44,144 bases of DNA from Prevotella sp. GTDB taxonomy: Bacteria > Bacteroidota > Bacteroidia > Bacteroidales > Bacteroidaceae. Location: contig JAIKZG010000023.1 of NCBI GenBank assembly GCA_024682415.1, positions 1-44,144 of the forward strand. Reading direction: 5' to 3'. The notes beneath the pieces were generated by a model that worked only from the letters and a program-made list of their open reading frames with translations, ran no database searches and was not told the DNA's origin. A program made the translations under genes and the position numbers. Shown in pieces: positions 8,565 to 17,822 of the stretch. Each line of letters begins with the position of its first letter. The first letter of the stretch is position 1.

Positions 8565-9500
8565 ATGTACAAAAAAATCAAAGGATTGAGAGTTTCAGCT
8601 CTCCCAGGCAATGCCCAGTTTGCTTACATGCTCGATGTAGCAGATAACGCAAAGGCAAATGCCACTATTGCAGAAAAGTTGAGTAGCGAAATCGCTTCAC
8701 TCGACAAGTCATTAACCACAGAAGACGCCTTCATGAAGGCTACCAAAGAGTCGGAGGAGCTTACTGCCGACATCTATGCCCTCGTAGATGAGCGTCGCGA
8801 GCTTTACATGGGCTATAAACGAGTGGTGACGGGCTTCGCGGCCTCGCCTCTTGCCGATGTAGCAGCCACCGCCAAGAAGCTGATGAAGCACATCAGTGCC
8901 TACGACATCGATGTGTACTCACAGCTCGACAAAAAGACGGGCGACTTCGTGAACTTCGCGAAGGATCTCGCCACCTCTTACAAGGAGGATGTGAATCAGC
9001 TTGCCCTCACCGCCTTTGCCACAGCCATGGCAGAGAAGAGCGAGGAGATACGCCAAAAGGTGAACCGCCGCGACGAGGTAAGCTCACGCATGAAGGGCAC
9101 GATGAAAGCCGCGCGCCAGCAGGTGGAAGCTGCCTACAAGACGCTAAAGGAGCACATCAACGCCCACATAGAGCTTGAGGGCGACGAGGCTTACGCTGAT
9201 TTTGTAGACACGCTCAACGCTAAGATAGACCGCTATAAGCGCGAAGTGCTCCATGGCGCAGCCAAAAAGAAGAAGGCCGACGAGCCGCAGAAGGGTAAAA
9301 ACGACAAGGGCAAGACCGATGCCGACCCTGCGAAGCAGCCAACCACTGGCGAACAGAAGCAGGACAAGGCGGAAGAGCCACAGCAAGACCCTAAGCCAAG
9401 CGGCGAGAATACCGAGCTCACTCCTGCCCCGGCAGATGATAAGCCCGACGACGGCAAGCCTTCAGATGATGGCGAAAAAGGCTTAACGCCTGCAATGTAA
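8565..9500 (+). CDS. DUF6261 family protein with charged C-terminal tail
   Basis: Function unknown. From ATG 8565 it is 311 residues; an in-frame earlier start at 8496 would add 23 residues unlike the family and overlap the repeat array, so 8565 is preferred (MYKKIKGLRVSALPGNAQF). Residues 1-230 are almost wholly helical, with DUF6261-like features: a conserved start, an LD..LTTEDAF segment, DERRELYMGYKRVV and a second helical half. No signal peptide or membrane segment is present, so it is probably cytosolic. Residues about 235-311 are low complexity, rich in Lys, Pro, Asp and Glu (KKKKADEPQ, DDKPDDGKPSDDG), and seem to be an added disordered tail. The gene follows array A in a long leader and is closed by a strong terminator. 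Confidence 0.75.
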   Translation: MYKKIKGLRVSALPGNAQFAYMLDVADNAKANATIAEKLSSEIASLDKSLTTEDAFMKATKESEELTADIYALVDERRELYMGYKRVVTGFAASPLADVAATAKKLMKHISAYDIDVYSQLDKKTGDFVNFAKDLATSYKEDVNQLALTAFATAMAEKSEEIRQKVNRRDEVSSRMKGTMKAARQQVEAAYKTLKEHINAHIELEGDEAYADFVDTLNAKIDRYKREVLHGAAKKKKADEPQKGKNDKGKTDADPAKQPTTGEQKQDKAEEPQQDPKPSGENTELTPAPADDKPDDGKPSDDGEKGLTPAM

Positions 9501-9546
9501 TCATGGTGTCGTTTTGGTGCCGCAAAATGACGCTTCACCAATGTAA

Positions 9547-9580
9547 GAAAGCCCGGCGGAAGAAATTCCGTCGGGCTTTC
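9547..9580 (+). terminator. Terminator after the DUF6261 gene
   Basis: GAAAGCCCGGCGGAA pairs with TTCCGTCGGGCTTTC (one G-U) around a GAAA loop, then TGTGTTTAT. It lies 47 bp after the stop codon. Confidence 0.85.
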
Positions 9581-9607
9581 TGTGTTTATATGCCTTTATG
9601 AAAACAA

Positions 9608-9635
9608 AAAAGGAAGCCATAACTGACTTCCTTTT
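9608..9635 (-). terminator. Terminator of tRNA-Arg
   Basis: On the minus strand AAAAGGAAG and CTTCCTTTT form a 9-bp stem with a T tract, starting about 25 nt after the tRNA 3' end. Confidence 0.75.
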
Positions 9636-9660
9636 CTATACCTAATACTAATTGAAGAGG

Positions 9661-9734
9661 TGATCCCGATGAGATTCGAACTCATGACCCACAGCTTAGA
9701 AGGCTGTTGCTCTATCCAGCTGAGCTACGAGACC
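9661..9734 (-). tRNA. tRNA-Arg (anticodon TCT)
   Basis: A full 74-nt cloverleaf: acceptor GGTCTCG with CGGGATC (two G-U pairs) and discriminator A, D arm GCTC/GAGC, anticodon stem ACAGC/GCTGT with loop CTTCTAA, and T arm ATGAG-TTCGAAT-CTCAT. The anticodon TCT reads AGA and AGG. CCA is not encoded. No integrase or duplicated 3' end was seen nearby. Confidence 0.97.
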
Positions 9735-9853
9735 ATCATCTTTGAAGCAATCGCCGTCACACACATTCATGTGAAGCATGTTTCGGGGTGCAAAATTAGT
9801 AATTATTAGTGTAATAAAGGCATTACTATGAATGCTACATTGGTTATTTAACT

Positions 9854-11524
9854 TTATTTAAATTTCTTGATATATTCATCAGCGCGCTTATCGCCCATCT
9901 CCTTAGCTTTGAGGAGCACTTCAATGCCCTCCTGCTTCTTGTTGCTCTGGCAGAGCGCCACTCCCTTTATGATGTAAGCATCCACAGCATTCGCGTCGCG
10001 GCTGATGCACAAATCTGCCGACTTGATGGCTCTGTCGTATTCGCCTACACGCAGCTGCACCGAAGCAAGCTCAGCGAAGTAGATAGGTTCTGCGGGATTG
10101 AGCACTGCTGCATGAGCCAAGTCGTTGATTGCCTGCTTGTAAGCACGAAGCTGAAGCTCACACTGGGCGCGAGTGTAGTAAAACGTTGGCGCAGCGCGTC
10201 CCACGAGAAGAGTGTCATACATATTATAGTCTACCAACGCCTTGCGATACTGCTTTGCGCCATCGTAAGCCACGCCGCGCGCGAGGATATAAGGCGCGCT
10301 CACAGCATTAAGTGGCTTCGGGCAGGCAGCTACGGCGCTGTCGAGCAATGCCACAACCTCTTGGAAAGGTGCTTTCATGTTTGACTTACACTGGGCAGCC
10401 TCATAGAATATCTCGCCGTTGCGCAGTGGAGTCTTGGTAAGCCCCATAAACGCATCGTAGGCACTCTGATATTCACGCTGAGCGAACAATATCTGAGCCT
10501 CCTGATGGCGATACTGTGGCTGAGGACTGATCTCATAAGCCTTGCGAGCCTCGCTGAGGGCGAGAGGGAGGGTGAACACAGACTTGGTGGTGTCAGCATT
10601 ATACACCACTCTCTGATAAATCAGTCCGGCATACTCTGAATGCGCCACTGCCTTGTCGTCGCTCTTGTCAAGGGCAGTGAGCATGAGCTGCTGCGCTGCC
10701 TTCTCATCGCCTTTGGCGGCAAGCATACGCGCCTTAGATGTGTAGCCGTCTATCTTTGTAGGGAATTTACTTATAAACTCGTCTACACACGCCACATAGT
10801 TGGCGCTGTCGTTGCGCTCGCCTGCCATCATGAGCATTAGCGTAGCCTGATTGTAATCCGTTGGCAATGCCACACGAATGCCGCACTGGGCAAGCAACCT
10901 ATCGTTAACGGAAAGACCGGTAAGAGGTTTCATTCCATTCTTGATGAAATTTGCGTCGGTGGAAAACACGTCGCCATTTGTTTCGCTCTGCTGAAGCAAG
11001 CCTATCACCTCGCCCTGCTGATTTACGAGCGGGCAGCTCTCGTCTATCTCCACCTTCATCTTTGGCAGCAGATAGTAAGTGAATTTATCCATAAACTTCT
11101 CAGTAGAGCTTATGGAAATCTGCTCGCCCTTGGCTTTCTTTAGGGAGTATTTCAGCAGCCACACCTTGCTTCCGGCAGCTACGGGAGCTTTTGCCACAGG
11201 GGCAGCCACAGTAGCGCCCTTCACACGGAAGCGGCACACATCGTAAAGCTCATTCGCGCCCATCAAAGCGTCTACCTGCATCTTGTTGCCCTTAGCGTCT
11301 ACCACCACTGCGGAAGCAGCTCCGTGGAAAGGTTTCCATGTGCTAATGGCCTCGCCGTCGGTGCCCACAAACACTCCTCGCGAAGTGGCATGTATCGAGC
11401 CGTCTTTATTGAATGTGGTGAGGGTAAACACTGCCTTGGCTGCGTTTTGCACGGCAGCAGGCTGCGCGCCTGCCACCAGCGTGGCAAGCATGAATATTGA
11501 AAGAATGAATGTTCGCTTAATCAT
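9854..11524 (-). CDS. Secreted degenerate trypsin-like domain with TPR repeats
   Basis: Function unknown. From ATG 11524 the 556 residues begin with a signal peptide (MIKRTFILSIFMLATLVAG, then AQ), so it is exported. Residues about 25-200 resemble a trypsin-like/HtrA domain: GVFVGTDGEAISTW matches the usual G-F-V-DG-VLTNHHV segment, ELYDVCRFRV the Asp segment, and DESCPLVNQQGEVIGLL the GNSGGPLVN segment. The catalytic His and Ser positions are lost, so it is probably not an active protease. Residues about 240-556 form TPR-like helices (KALVDYNMYDTLL, KQAINDLAHAAVLNPAEP, DRAIKSADLCISRDANAVDAY). A TTG start at 11575 would overlap recN by 4 bp but lacks a proper signal sequence. It is the last gene of the dnaN-recN run. 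Confidence 0.8.
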   Translation of the reverse strand: MIKRTFILSIFMLATLVAGAQPAAVQNAAKAVFTLTTFNKDGSIHATSRGVFVGTDGEAISTWKPFHGAASAVVVDAKGNKMQVDALMGANELYDVCRFRVKGATVAAPVAKAPVAAGSKVWLLKYSLKKAKGEQISISSTEKFMDKFTYYLLPKMKVEIDESCPLVNQQGEVIGLLQQSETNGDVFSTDANFIKNGMKPLTGLSVNDRLLAQCGIRVALPTDYNQATLMLMMAGERNDSANYVACVDEFISKFPTKIDGYTSKARMLAAKGDEKAAQQLMLTALDKSDDKAVAHSEYAGLIYQRVVYNADTTKSVFTLPLALSEARKAYEISPQPQYRHQEAQILFAQREYQSAYDAFMGLTKTPLRNGEIFYEAAQCKSNMKAPFQEVVALLDSAVAACPKPLNAVSAPYILARGVAYDGAKQYRKALVDYNMYDTLLVGRAAPTFYYTRAQCELQLRAYKQAINDLAHAAVLNPAEPIYFAELASVQLRVGEYDRAIKSADLCISRDANAVDAYIIKGVALCQSNKKQEGIEVLLKAKEMGDKRADEYIKKFK

Positions 11525-11571
11525 TAAAGTCATAAATCTGTAGTTTAAGTTCCGTTTTATATGTGTAAAAG

Positions 11572-13239
11572 TCAATTATTCGCCTTGCTTAATAGTTCCT
11601 TCGCGTTGCTTATGGCAGCGTCGGTAACGTCTTCGCCGCTGAGCATCTGCGCTATCTCTCGTATGCGCTCGTCAGCTCCAAGCTCGTGCATCTCGCTGAC
11701 TGTGCCTTCTGCCGTCTCGCTCTTCTGCACCTTGTAATGGAACTGTCCCATCGCTGCGATCTGCGGCAGGTGGGTAATGCTGATAACCTGTCGGCGGTTG
11801 TCGCCCATCTCGCGCATTATCTGCGCCATCTTCTCTGCCACTCTGCCACTCACTCCAGTGTCTATCTCATCGAAGATGATGGTAGGAAGTTTCACCGCTC
11901 CGCTTATCATCGCCTTCAACGACAGCATTACACGGGCAATCTCGCCACCCGAAGCTACCTGGCTTACGGGCTGCAACTCTGTGCTCTTATTCGCGCTGAA
12001 GAGGAATGACACCTTGTCTTTACCATCGTGGCTAAGCTCCCTTTCCGAAAGCTCCACTCTGAACCTCACGTTAGGAATGCCGAGAGGGGCAAGCCTCTGC
12101 TGCATCTGCTTCTCCACCTCCACGATGGCTTCACGGCGCATGGCAGTGAGCACGTCGGCAAGCTTTAGGCATTCATTGCGAATGGCTTCCACCTTGCCTT
12201 GCATTTCGGCAAGCTCCTCGTCGCTGTTTTCAATGTGGTCGAGCTGCTCACGCACCGATTTGTAGATGGCTATAAGCTCTTCCTCGGTCTGCACATGGTA
12301 TTTCTGCTCTAAAGAGTAGATGGCGTCGAGTCGGGCGTTCATGCTGTCAAGGCTCTGCGGATCGAAATCCACATTCTCAGCCATGTTGCTTATCTCGCGC
12401 GCAATATCCTTCACGTCGATGTAGCTTGAGTCCATGCGTTCGGCAAGCTCTTTCACTTCGGGGTAAACGTCTTCTATGTCGTGAAGTCGCTGCGCTGCGG
12501 TGCGTAGGCTGTCTACCACGTTGTTATCATCTGTCATCAAGCTGCGGTCTACCTCGAATAACGCCGACTTTATCTCTTCCACATGATTAAGCGTGTCCAC
12601 CTGCGCCTCTATCTGCTCCTGTTCGCCCTCAACGAGAGAAGCGTTTTCAAGCTCCGTGCACTGGAAGCGCATGAAGTCTTCATTATCTCTCGACGACTGT
12701 ATGCGCTCACGAAGAGCATCGAGCTCCTTTTTGGCATGCAGATATTCCGAGAATTTGGCGTTATACCGCACCTTCTGCTCTGCGTCGTGGGCGATGATGT
12801 CTACCACGCTCAGCTGGAAGTCCTCCTTGTTGAGCAAAAGGTTCTGGTGCTGCGAGTGTACATCTATGAGCATCTCTCCCAGCTCACGCATCTTTGCCAA
12901 TGGCGCCGGAGTATCATTGATGAAGCCACGGCTTTTGCCGCTGCTGCTTATCTCACGACGCAGAATGCAGTCCGTGGGGTCGAAATCTATATCGTTGTCG
13001 GTGAAGAAACGCTCCATTCCATATTGTGAGATGTCGAAATGAGCCTCTATCACGCATTTCTGCTGACCGGGTTTCACCTGTTTGGAGTCTGCCCTGTTGC
13101 CGAGCAGAAGCCCTATCGCCCCTACTATGATACTCTTGCCCGCTCCGGTTTCTCCCGTAACGACGGAAAAGCCTCTGTGCAGGTCGATGTCGAGTTCATC
13201 TATAAGGGTAAAGTTTCTTATGTATAAGCGTAAAAGCAT
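11572..13239 (-). CDS. recN: DNA repair protein RecN
   Basis: Cytosolic SMC-like ATPase acting in double-strand break repair with RecA. The 555 residues match the family. Walker A is GETGAGKS at 29-36; two coiled-coil arms lie about 155-210 and 290-365; the ABC signature QVASGGEIARV lies near 430 and Walker B PTIIFDEIDTGVSG near 455-470. It starts at ATG, 37 bp after the DUF4835 gene, and its stop lies close upstream of the protease-like TPR gene, suggesting one transcript. No LexA-type box was recognised. Confidence 0.97.
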   Translation of the reverse strand: MLLRLYIRNFTLIDELDIDLHRGFSVVTGETGAGKSIIVGAIGLLLGNRADSKQVKPGQQKCVIEAHFDISQYGMERFFTDNDIDFDPTDCILRREISSSGKSRGFINDTPAPLAKMRELGEMLIDVHSQHQNLLLNKEDFQLSVVDIIAHDAEQKVRYNAKFSEYLHAKKELDALRERIQSSRDNEDFMRFQCTELENASLVEGEQEQIEAQVDTLNHVEEIKSALFEVDRSLMTDDNNVVDSLRTAAQRLHDIEDVYPEVKELAERMDSSYIDVKDIAREISNMAENVDFDPQSLDSMNARLDAIYSLEQKYHVQTEEELIAIYKSVREQLDHIENSDEELAEMQGKVEAIRNECLKLADVLTAMRREAIVEVEKQMQQRLAPLGIPNVRFRVELSERELSHDGKDKVSFLFSANKSTELQPVSQVASGGEIARVMLSLKAMISGAVKLPTIIFDEIDTGVSGRVAEKMAQIMREMGDNRRQVISITHLPQIAAMGQFHYKVQKSETAEGTVSEMHELGADERIREIAQMLSGEDVTDAAISNAKELLSKANN

Positions 13240-13276
13240 AATAGTTTTTAATTATTATGAGCAAATGATGTTGTGA

Positions 13277-14200
13277 TTATTCCTTTATCTTGTTCCAGGC
13301 GTTGTTCTGGCTTGGGTTGATGGAGAAAAGTATGTCGTAAACAGCCTGCTTCTCCTTCTGCGTGCCCTTACCTTTATATATGTTGGCAAGCTCATCGCGC
13401 TTGAAGTCGAGCCATATCTGCGGTAAAAGGCTCATGGGGCTTTCGGCATGGCTTTTCCTTAGGTCGGTTTCCAACGCCGTGGAAATGGCAGTGCGCCCAC
13501 GTTCGGGGTTGTTTGCCATCTCGTCGAGCCCAAGGCGATAGTAGTCGTAATGCAACTGGCGAAACGGCTTCATGCTCGCGTCGAGATACGAGTTGATAAT
13601 GGCGAAACGATTCTTGCTGTCCTCAAATGACTTCCATCCTGTAAACTCAAGGCTCTGCGCGTTGTTGGTGAGGTTCATGCACTGCTGCAACACCTCATTG
13701 CCGCCCATGGGAGCAAACGAGTCGAGATCAATTCCGATGATGAGATAAGCATAATATGCCACGAGAGCAACGAGCTGATTGTCTATCACGTCGGGGTTAT
13801 ACTTCAGCTCATCAAACTGCGAGAACTTGAAATTGAAGTTGAGGTCGTTGTTGCTGTAGAGCGTTGTGGTGTAGGCGGAGTTGAACACAGGGCGGTTAGC
13901 CTGAATGAGTGACTTAGCCGTGAAAAGGTTATCACTGGCATCGTATTTAGTGACCGTGATATTAAAGTTGCAGCTGATGCGCTCATTCTTGCGGAAATGC
14001 AAATCAGTCCATCGGCTCTCGTTGATAAACTGCGTGAGCTTCTCCTCCAAAGCTTTATACACTGCCACATCTGTGCCAGCCACCTGTGAATGGTTCACTC
14101 TCACCGTGGCATTAAGCTCCTGAGCGCACGCGTGAGCCACGCCTACGAAAGAGCTTATCAGCATAAGCAAGCCAATGAAGAAATGTCTTGATGTCGTCAT
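13277..14200 (-). CDS. DUF4835 family (PorD-like) secreted protein
   Basis: A 307-residue exported protein with an N-terminal signal peptide ending near GVAHACAQ. The segments ELNATVRVNHSQV, TQFINESRWTDLHF and NDLNFNFKFSQFDEL, and YYAYLIIGIDLDSFAPMGG in the middle, are characteristic of DUF4835. That family includes PorD, associated with the type IX secretion system in Bacteroidetes; whether it serves that role here cannot be told because no other Por genes are present. It sits between coaBC and recN, a gene order I associate with Bacteroidales. Confidence 0.85.
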   Translation of the reverse strand: MTTSRHFFIGLLMLISSFVGVAHACAQELNATVRVNHSQVAGTDVAVYKALEEKLTQFINESRWTDLHFRKNERISCNFNITVTKYDASDNLFTAKSLIQANRPVFNSAYTTTLYSNNDLNFNFKFSQFDELKYNPDVIDNQLVALVAYYAYLIIGIDLDSFAPMGGNEVLQQCMNLTNNAQSLEFTGWKSFEDSKNRFAIINSYLDASMKPFRQLHYDYYRLGLDEMANNPERGRTAISTALETDLRKSHAESPMSLLPQIWLDFKRDELANIYKGKGTQKEKQAVYDILFSINPSQNNAWNKIKE

Positions 14201-14242
14201 ACAGCAAAGGAATATGTTAGTCCGCGATGTCAGTGCGGAGGG

Positions 14243-15445
14243 TTATTTCATTAGCTTGCTGAGAGCCTCGACGATGTCGATAGCAAGCACTTTCTTTGAA
14301 GCCTTTGGGAACGCTTCCGAGCCGCTTTTTGATATTATCACTATCTGGTTGTCATCAGAACGGAAGCATGTGCCCTCGTTGCGAAGGCTGTTGAGCACTA
14401 TCATGTCGAGATTTTTCTTGGCGAGTTTCTTGTCGGCGTTCTGCATCTCATGATCGGTTTCCAAGGCAAAGCCTACGAGCTTCTGCCCCTCCTTCTTCAT
14501 GCTGCCAAGTGCCGCTGCGATGTCGTGATTAGGCTTCAATGTGAGCACGAGGTCGTCGCCTTCACGCTTTATCTTCTTATCTGCCACCGTGGCAGGTCGG
14601 AAGTCGGCTACAGCAGCGCACATTATCGCTGCGTCCATTTCTGGAAACGCTTGCATGGCGGCATTATACATCTCCTCGCAGCTCTCCACATCGATTCTCT
14701 TTATGCCTTTTGAGCAGCTCATGCTTACCGGGCCTGCTATCAGAGTGACATCAGCTCCGCGCCAAGCACATTCCTCAGCGAGAGCGAAGCCCATCTTGCC
14801 GCTGGAATAGTTGCCAATGAAGCGCACGGGGTCAATCTTCTCGTAGGTAGGGCCTGCGGTAATCATTATCTTCTTTCCTCTAAGCGACTGGTTGTCGTTG
14901 TGCTTTTCAAAGAAGCGGTCGAGATAAGCCACGATATTCTCAGGCTCTTCCATACGCCCTTTGCCCTCAAGTCCGCTCGCGAGGAAACCGCTTGCAGGCT
15001 CGATGATGTGGTTGCCTATCTCAACGAGGCGGTCGATGTTGCGCTGAGTGGAAGGGTGAGCGCACATGTCGAGGTCCATCGCCGGGGCGACAAACACTGG
15101 TGCTTTCATTGAGAGATAGGTGGTGATAAGCATATTGTCGGCAATGCCGTTCGCCATCTTGCCTAACGTGGAGGCAGTGCATGGAGCGATAAGCATAGCG
15201 TCTGCCCACAGCCCTAAGTCTACATGGGAATTCCATGTGCCGTCGCGCTGAGAGAAGAACTCGCTGATGACAGGCTTATGGGTGAGTGCCGACAGGGTGA
15301 TAGGAGTGATAAACTCCTTGCCGGCAGGCGTGATTACCACCTGCACTTCTGCTCCCTGCTTTATGAGTTCACGAATAATAAGGCATGATTTGTAAGCGGC
15401 AATACTTCCGGTAATGCCAAGTACTATCTTTTTCCCCTTCAGCAT
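14243..15445 (-). CDS. coaBC: Phosphopantothenoylcysteine decarboxylase/synthetase CoaBC
   Basis: Bifunctional cytosolic enzyme of coenzyme A synthesis: CoaB joins cysteine to 4'-phosphopantothenate and CoaC decarboxylates the product to phosphopantetheine. The 400 residues are the normal fused length. The FMN-binding CoaC half (about 1-190) shows GITGSIAAYK, the active-site His in NSHVDLGLWAD, and PAMDLDM. The CoaB half (about 190-400) starts KKIMITAGPTYEKIDPVRFIGNYSSGKMG, with MCAAVADFRP and KLVGFALETD, typical synthetase motifs. It lies 42 bp upstream of the DUF4835 gene. Confidence 0.97.
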   Translation of the reverse strand: MLKGKKIVLGITGSIAAYKSCLIIRELIKQGAEVQVVITPAGKEFITPITLSALTHKPVISEFFSQRDGTWNSHVDLGLWADAMLIAPCTASTLGKMANGIADNMLITTYLSMKAPVFVAPAMDLDMCAHPSTQRNIDRLVEIGNHIIEPASGFLASGLEGKGRMEEPENIVAYLDRFFEKHNDNQSLRGKKIMITAGPTYEKIDPVRFIGNYSSGKMGFALAEECAWRGADVTLIAGPVSMSCSKGIKRIDVESCEEMYNAAMQAFPEMDAAIMCAAVADFRPATVADKKIKREGDDLVLTLKPNHDIAAALGSMKKEGQKLVGFALETDHEMQNADKKLAKKNLDMIVLNSLRNEGTCFRSDDNQIVIISKSGSEAFPKASKKVLAIDIVEALSKLMK

Positions 15446-15607
15446 ATTTGTTGTAAGTATAAGTTATATGAGTAAGCGATAAGCAGTGGACAAGTGCCAC
15501 TACGAGTGAGGGTAAAAAGCAAGGGCACAATATTGCGCCCGAAAACAAAAGTTTATATAATTCGGCAGCGTAAGAATGCGCCCCTGCTCACCATCTATAG
15601 AAATGAA

Positions 15608-16459
15608 TTATCGATTAAAGCCCTGTAGCTTTATTCGCGTAAGTATCTGCTTTGTGTTGAGAGTGAAATCACTCGTCATTATCCAGTTGTAATATCCAGG
15701 GTCGCGCTGAAGCACGTAAGCTACAGGCTGTCCCTTGTATTTTCCGAAGTTGAATACTTCTATTCTCTGAGGGTTGCCGTCGGCATCCTTCACCTCATTA
15801 CCTTCGGCGTCGACTACATTCTGCCATACTATGCGACCTGAGAAGTCTACATTGTCGTTAAGCTTGGAGAACTCGTTCAATGTGTTCATGTCGTTAGGCA
15901 GTCGGCGCTCTTCCTCTTCCTGTGTTTCGGGGTTATACATATCGAGCTCGCCCTGTAGCACTCTGTAGGTAGCTTCCGTATCCTGGTCGGCACGGTGAGC
16001 TTCGAAGTCTTCTTCCATCTTTCTGCCGCAATAGAACTTGTAGGCAGCCGCGAGATTGCGTCGCTCCATCTTATGGAAGATTGTCTGCGCGTCGATAAGG
16101 CGGCATTTGCTGAAATCAAAGTCTACGCCTGCGCGAAGGAAGGCTTCCGCAAGCATCGGCACGTCGAAATGATTGGAATTGAAGCCTGCGAAGTCGCAGC
16201 CTGAGAATGTAGCGTTGAGCTTGCCCGACAGCTCCTTGAATGTAGGAGCGTCTTTCACGTCGTCGTTAGATATTCCCGTAAGCTCAGCCACGAATGAAGG
16301 AATCTCCTTCTCAGGATTTACGAAGATATTTTCCCTCTCCTCTTTTCCGTCGGGATAAACTTTAATATAGGAAATCTGAATTATACGGTCGTTTACAAGG
16401 TCAAGCCCCGTAGTTTCCAGGTCGAAAACTACAAGGGGCTTTGTAAGATTGAGTTTCAT
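15608..16459 (-). CDS. DEDDh 3'-5' exonuclease (DnaQ-like)
   Basis: A 283-residue exonuclease of the DNA polymerase III epsilon superfamily. Exo I is VFDLETTGLD (Asp and Glu, about residues 12-21), Exo II is NSNHFDVPML near 100, and Exo III is HRADQDTEAT near 155, giving the complete DEDDh set. About 100 residues after the nuclease core (EVFNFGKYKGQPVAYVL, YYNWIMTSDF) resemble the C-terminal segment of the Bacteroidetes version of these proteins. It may be the replicative proofreading subunit or a separate repair nuclease. The position directly after dnaN favours a replication role, but that is inference. Confidence 0.9.
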   Translation of the reverse strand: MKLNLTKPLVVFDLETTGLDLVNDRIIQISYIKVYPDGKEERENIFVNPEKEIPSFVAELTGISNDDVKDAPTFKELSGKLNATFSGCDFAGFNSNHFDVPMLAEAFLRAGVDFDFSKCRLIDAQTIFHKMERRNLAAAYKFYCGRKMEEDFEAHRADQDTEATYRVLQGELDMYNPETQEEEERRLPNDMNTLNEFSKLNDNVDFSGRIVWQNVVDAEGNEVKDADGNPQRIEVFNFGKYKGQPVAYVLQRDPGYYNWIMTSDFTLNTKQILTRIKLQGFNR

Positions 16460-16519
16460 TATCTGATGTTATATTTTGATAAGAAGTCCGCGGAGCGTAA
16501 AACTGTCGCTTCCGAGGGC

Positions 16520-17644
16520 TTAATCGTTGAGCAACATAGGCATGAGCAGCATAAGCACTGACTCATCATCATTCTTCTCGGCAGGAACGATAACGCCGGC
16601 ACGACTTGGATCGGCAAGCTGGATGGTAACTTCCTCGCTCGTGAGGTTGTTGAGAATCTCCATTATCGAGCTTCCCTTAAAACCGATGCTCATGTTAGAG
16701 CCTGCGTATTCGCAGCTAATGCTTTCCTTTGCGCTTGTAGCGAAGTCGATGTCTTCAGACTGCAATTCGAGCTGTCCGGCAGTGAGATTGAAGCGTACAA
16801 GTTCGCTTCCCTCGCTTGCGAAAGGCAACACGCGGCGCATCGCGCTGAGCAACGCCTTGCGGTTGATGGTTACGTTGTTAGGATTGTTCTGTGGAATTAC
16901 AGCTTCGTAGTTAGGGAACTTGCCTTCAATCAAGCGGCAAGCGATAACTCCACCGCTATATCCTATCTCAGCCTTGTTCACATTGAAGCGGATGACAACA
17001 TCTGCGTCTTGCTTTCCGAGTATTCCCTTGAGAAGGCTTGCAGGCTTCTTAGGAAGAATGAATGAACATGGAGCCGGGCTCTTGATGTTGAAGTTTCTGT
17101 CGCGCACAAGTTTGTGTCCGTCGCTTGCTACGAGGGTGAGATTGTCTTCCTTCTGGTCGAAGAACACACCGTTCATCACAGGGCGAAGCTCATCAGCCGC
17201 AACTGCGAAGAACGTGCGGTTGAGGTTGCCTGCCAAAACGGTTTCGTTTATAGTGATTACACTGGTCTCACCTTCAAGGGCAGGGAAAGAAGGATATTCC
17301 TCTCCGCTCTGCGCGGTGAAGTTGTAAGAACCGTTCATGTAAGTTACGTTGATTGCGAATGTCGAAAGGTCTATGTTGAATACCAATGGCTGTTCAGGAA
17401 GCTCTTTTACCGCATCAAGGATGGTGCGATGAGGTATTACGAACTTGCCGTCGGCATCGCTTTCATCAAGACTGATGACGGCCTTCATCATGTTCTCACC
17501 ATCACCGGCGGTAATGGTAAGCTGACCATTGTTTACTTCAAAAAGGAAGCAATCAAGGATGGCAAGAGAGTTCTTGCTGCTGATAATCTTTGCAAGGTTC
17601 TGCAATTGGCTATTCAAAGCCGCGCTTGATACTGTAAATTTCAT
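16520..17644 (-). CDS. dnaN: DNA polymerase III beta subunit (sliding clamp)
   Basis: Ring-forming processivity clamp of the replicase. From ATG 17644 the protein is 374 residues beginning MKFTVSSAALNSQLQNLAK, the family-typical start; the longer frame beginning at 17728 would add 28 hydrophobic residues covering the promoter. Three clamp domains are present. FFAVAADELRPVMNGVFF around residues 140-160 and the C-terminal segment VIVPAEKNDDESVLMLLMPMLLND, ending with the MPM(R/L)L-type hydrophobic-cleft motif, are diagnostic. It is the promoter-proximal gene of a six-gene minus-strand run ending with the TPR protein. Confidence 0.97.
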   Translation of the reverse strand: MKFTVSSAALNSQLQNLAKIISSKNSLAILDCFLFEVNNGQLTITAGDGENMMKAVISLDESDADGKFVIPHRTILDAVKELPEQPLVFNIDLSTFAINVTYMNGSYNFTAQSGEEYPSFPALEGETSVITINETVLAGNLNRTFFAVAADELRPVMNGVFFDQKEDNLTLVASDGHKLVRDRNFNIKSPAPCSFILPKKPASLLKGILGKQDADVVIRFNVNKAEIGYSGGVIACRLIEGKFPNYEAVIPQNNPNNVTINRKALLSAMRRVLPFASEGSELVRFNLTAGQLELQSEDIDFATSAKESISCEYAGSNMSIGFKGSSIMEILNNLTSEEVTIQLADPSRAGVIVPAEKNDDESVLMLLMPMLLND

Positions 17645-17682
17645 TAGTATGAATGTTATATTTATGTTCTTATTATTAGGCA

Positions 17683-17712
17683 CAAAAATACAAAAAAAGA
17701 GCGTACCCACAA
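17683..17712 (-). promoter_or_regulatory. Promoter of dnaN
   Basis: On the minus strand a TTG (17710-17712, end of a T run) and TATTTTTG (17683-17690) are spaced by 19 bp. The box lies 38 bp before the chosen ATG, which supports that start over the longer frame. Confidence 0.65.
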
Positions 17713-17822
17713 AAAAACATAAAAGCATATTTCCTATTTAAGAGTATTTTTCGTAATTTCGCAAACTGGAACCCATTTGGGAAATTAACATAAAAAATCA
17801 TTTTTAACAATAAATACATAGC

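Noticed and set aside
9661..9734. tRNA-linked integration site
   Set aside because: No integrase or repeated tRNA 3' end was seen nearby.
9854..11575. Start at TTG 11575 overlapping recN
   Set aside because: The added 17 residues hide a good signal peptide that begins at ATG 11524.
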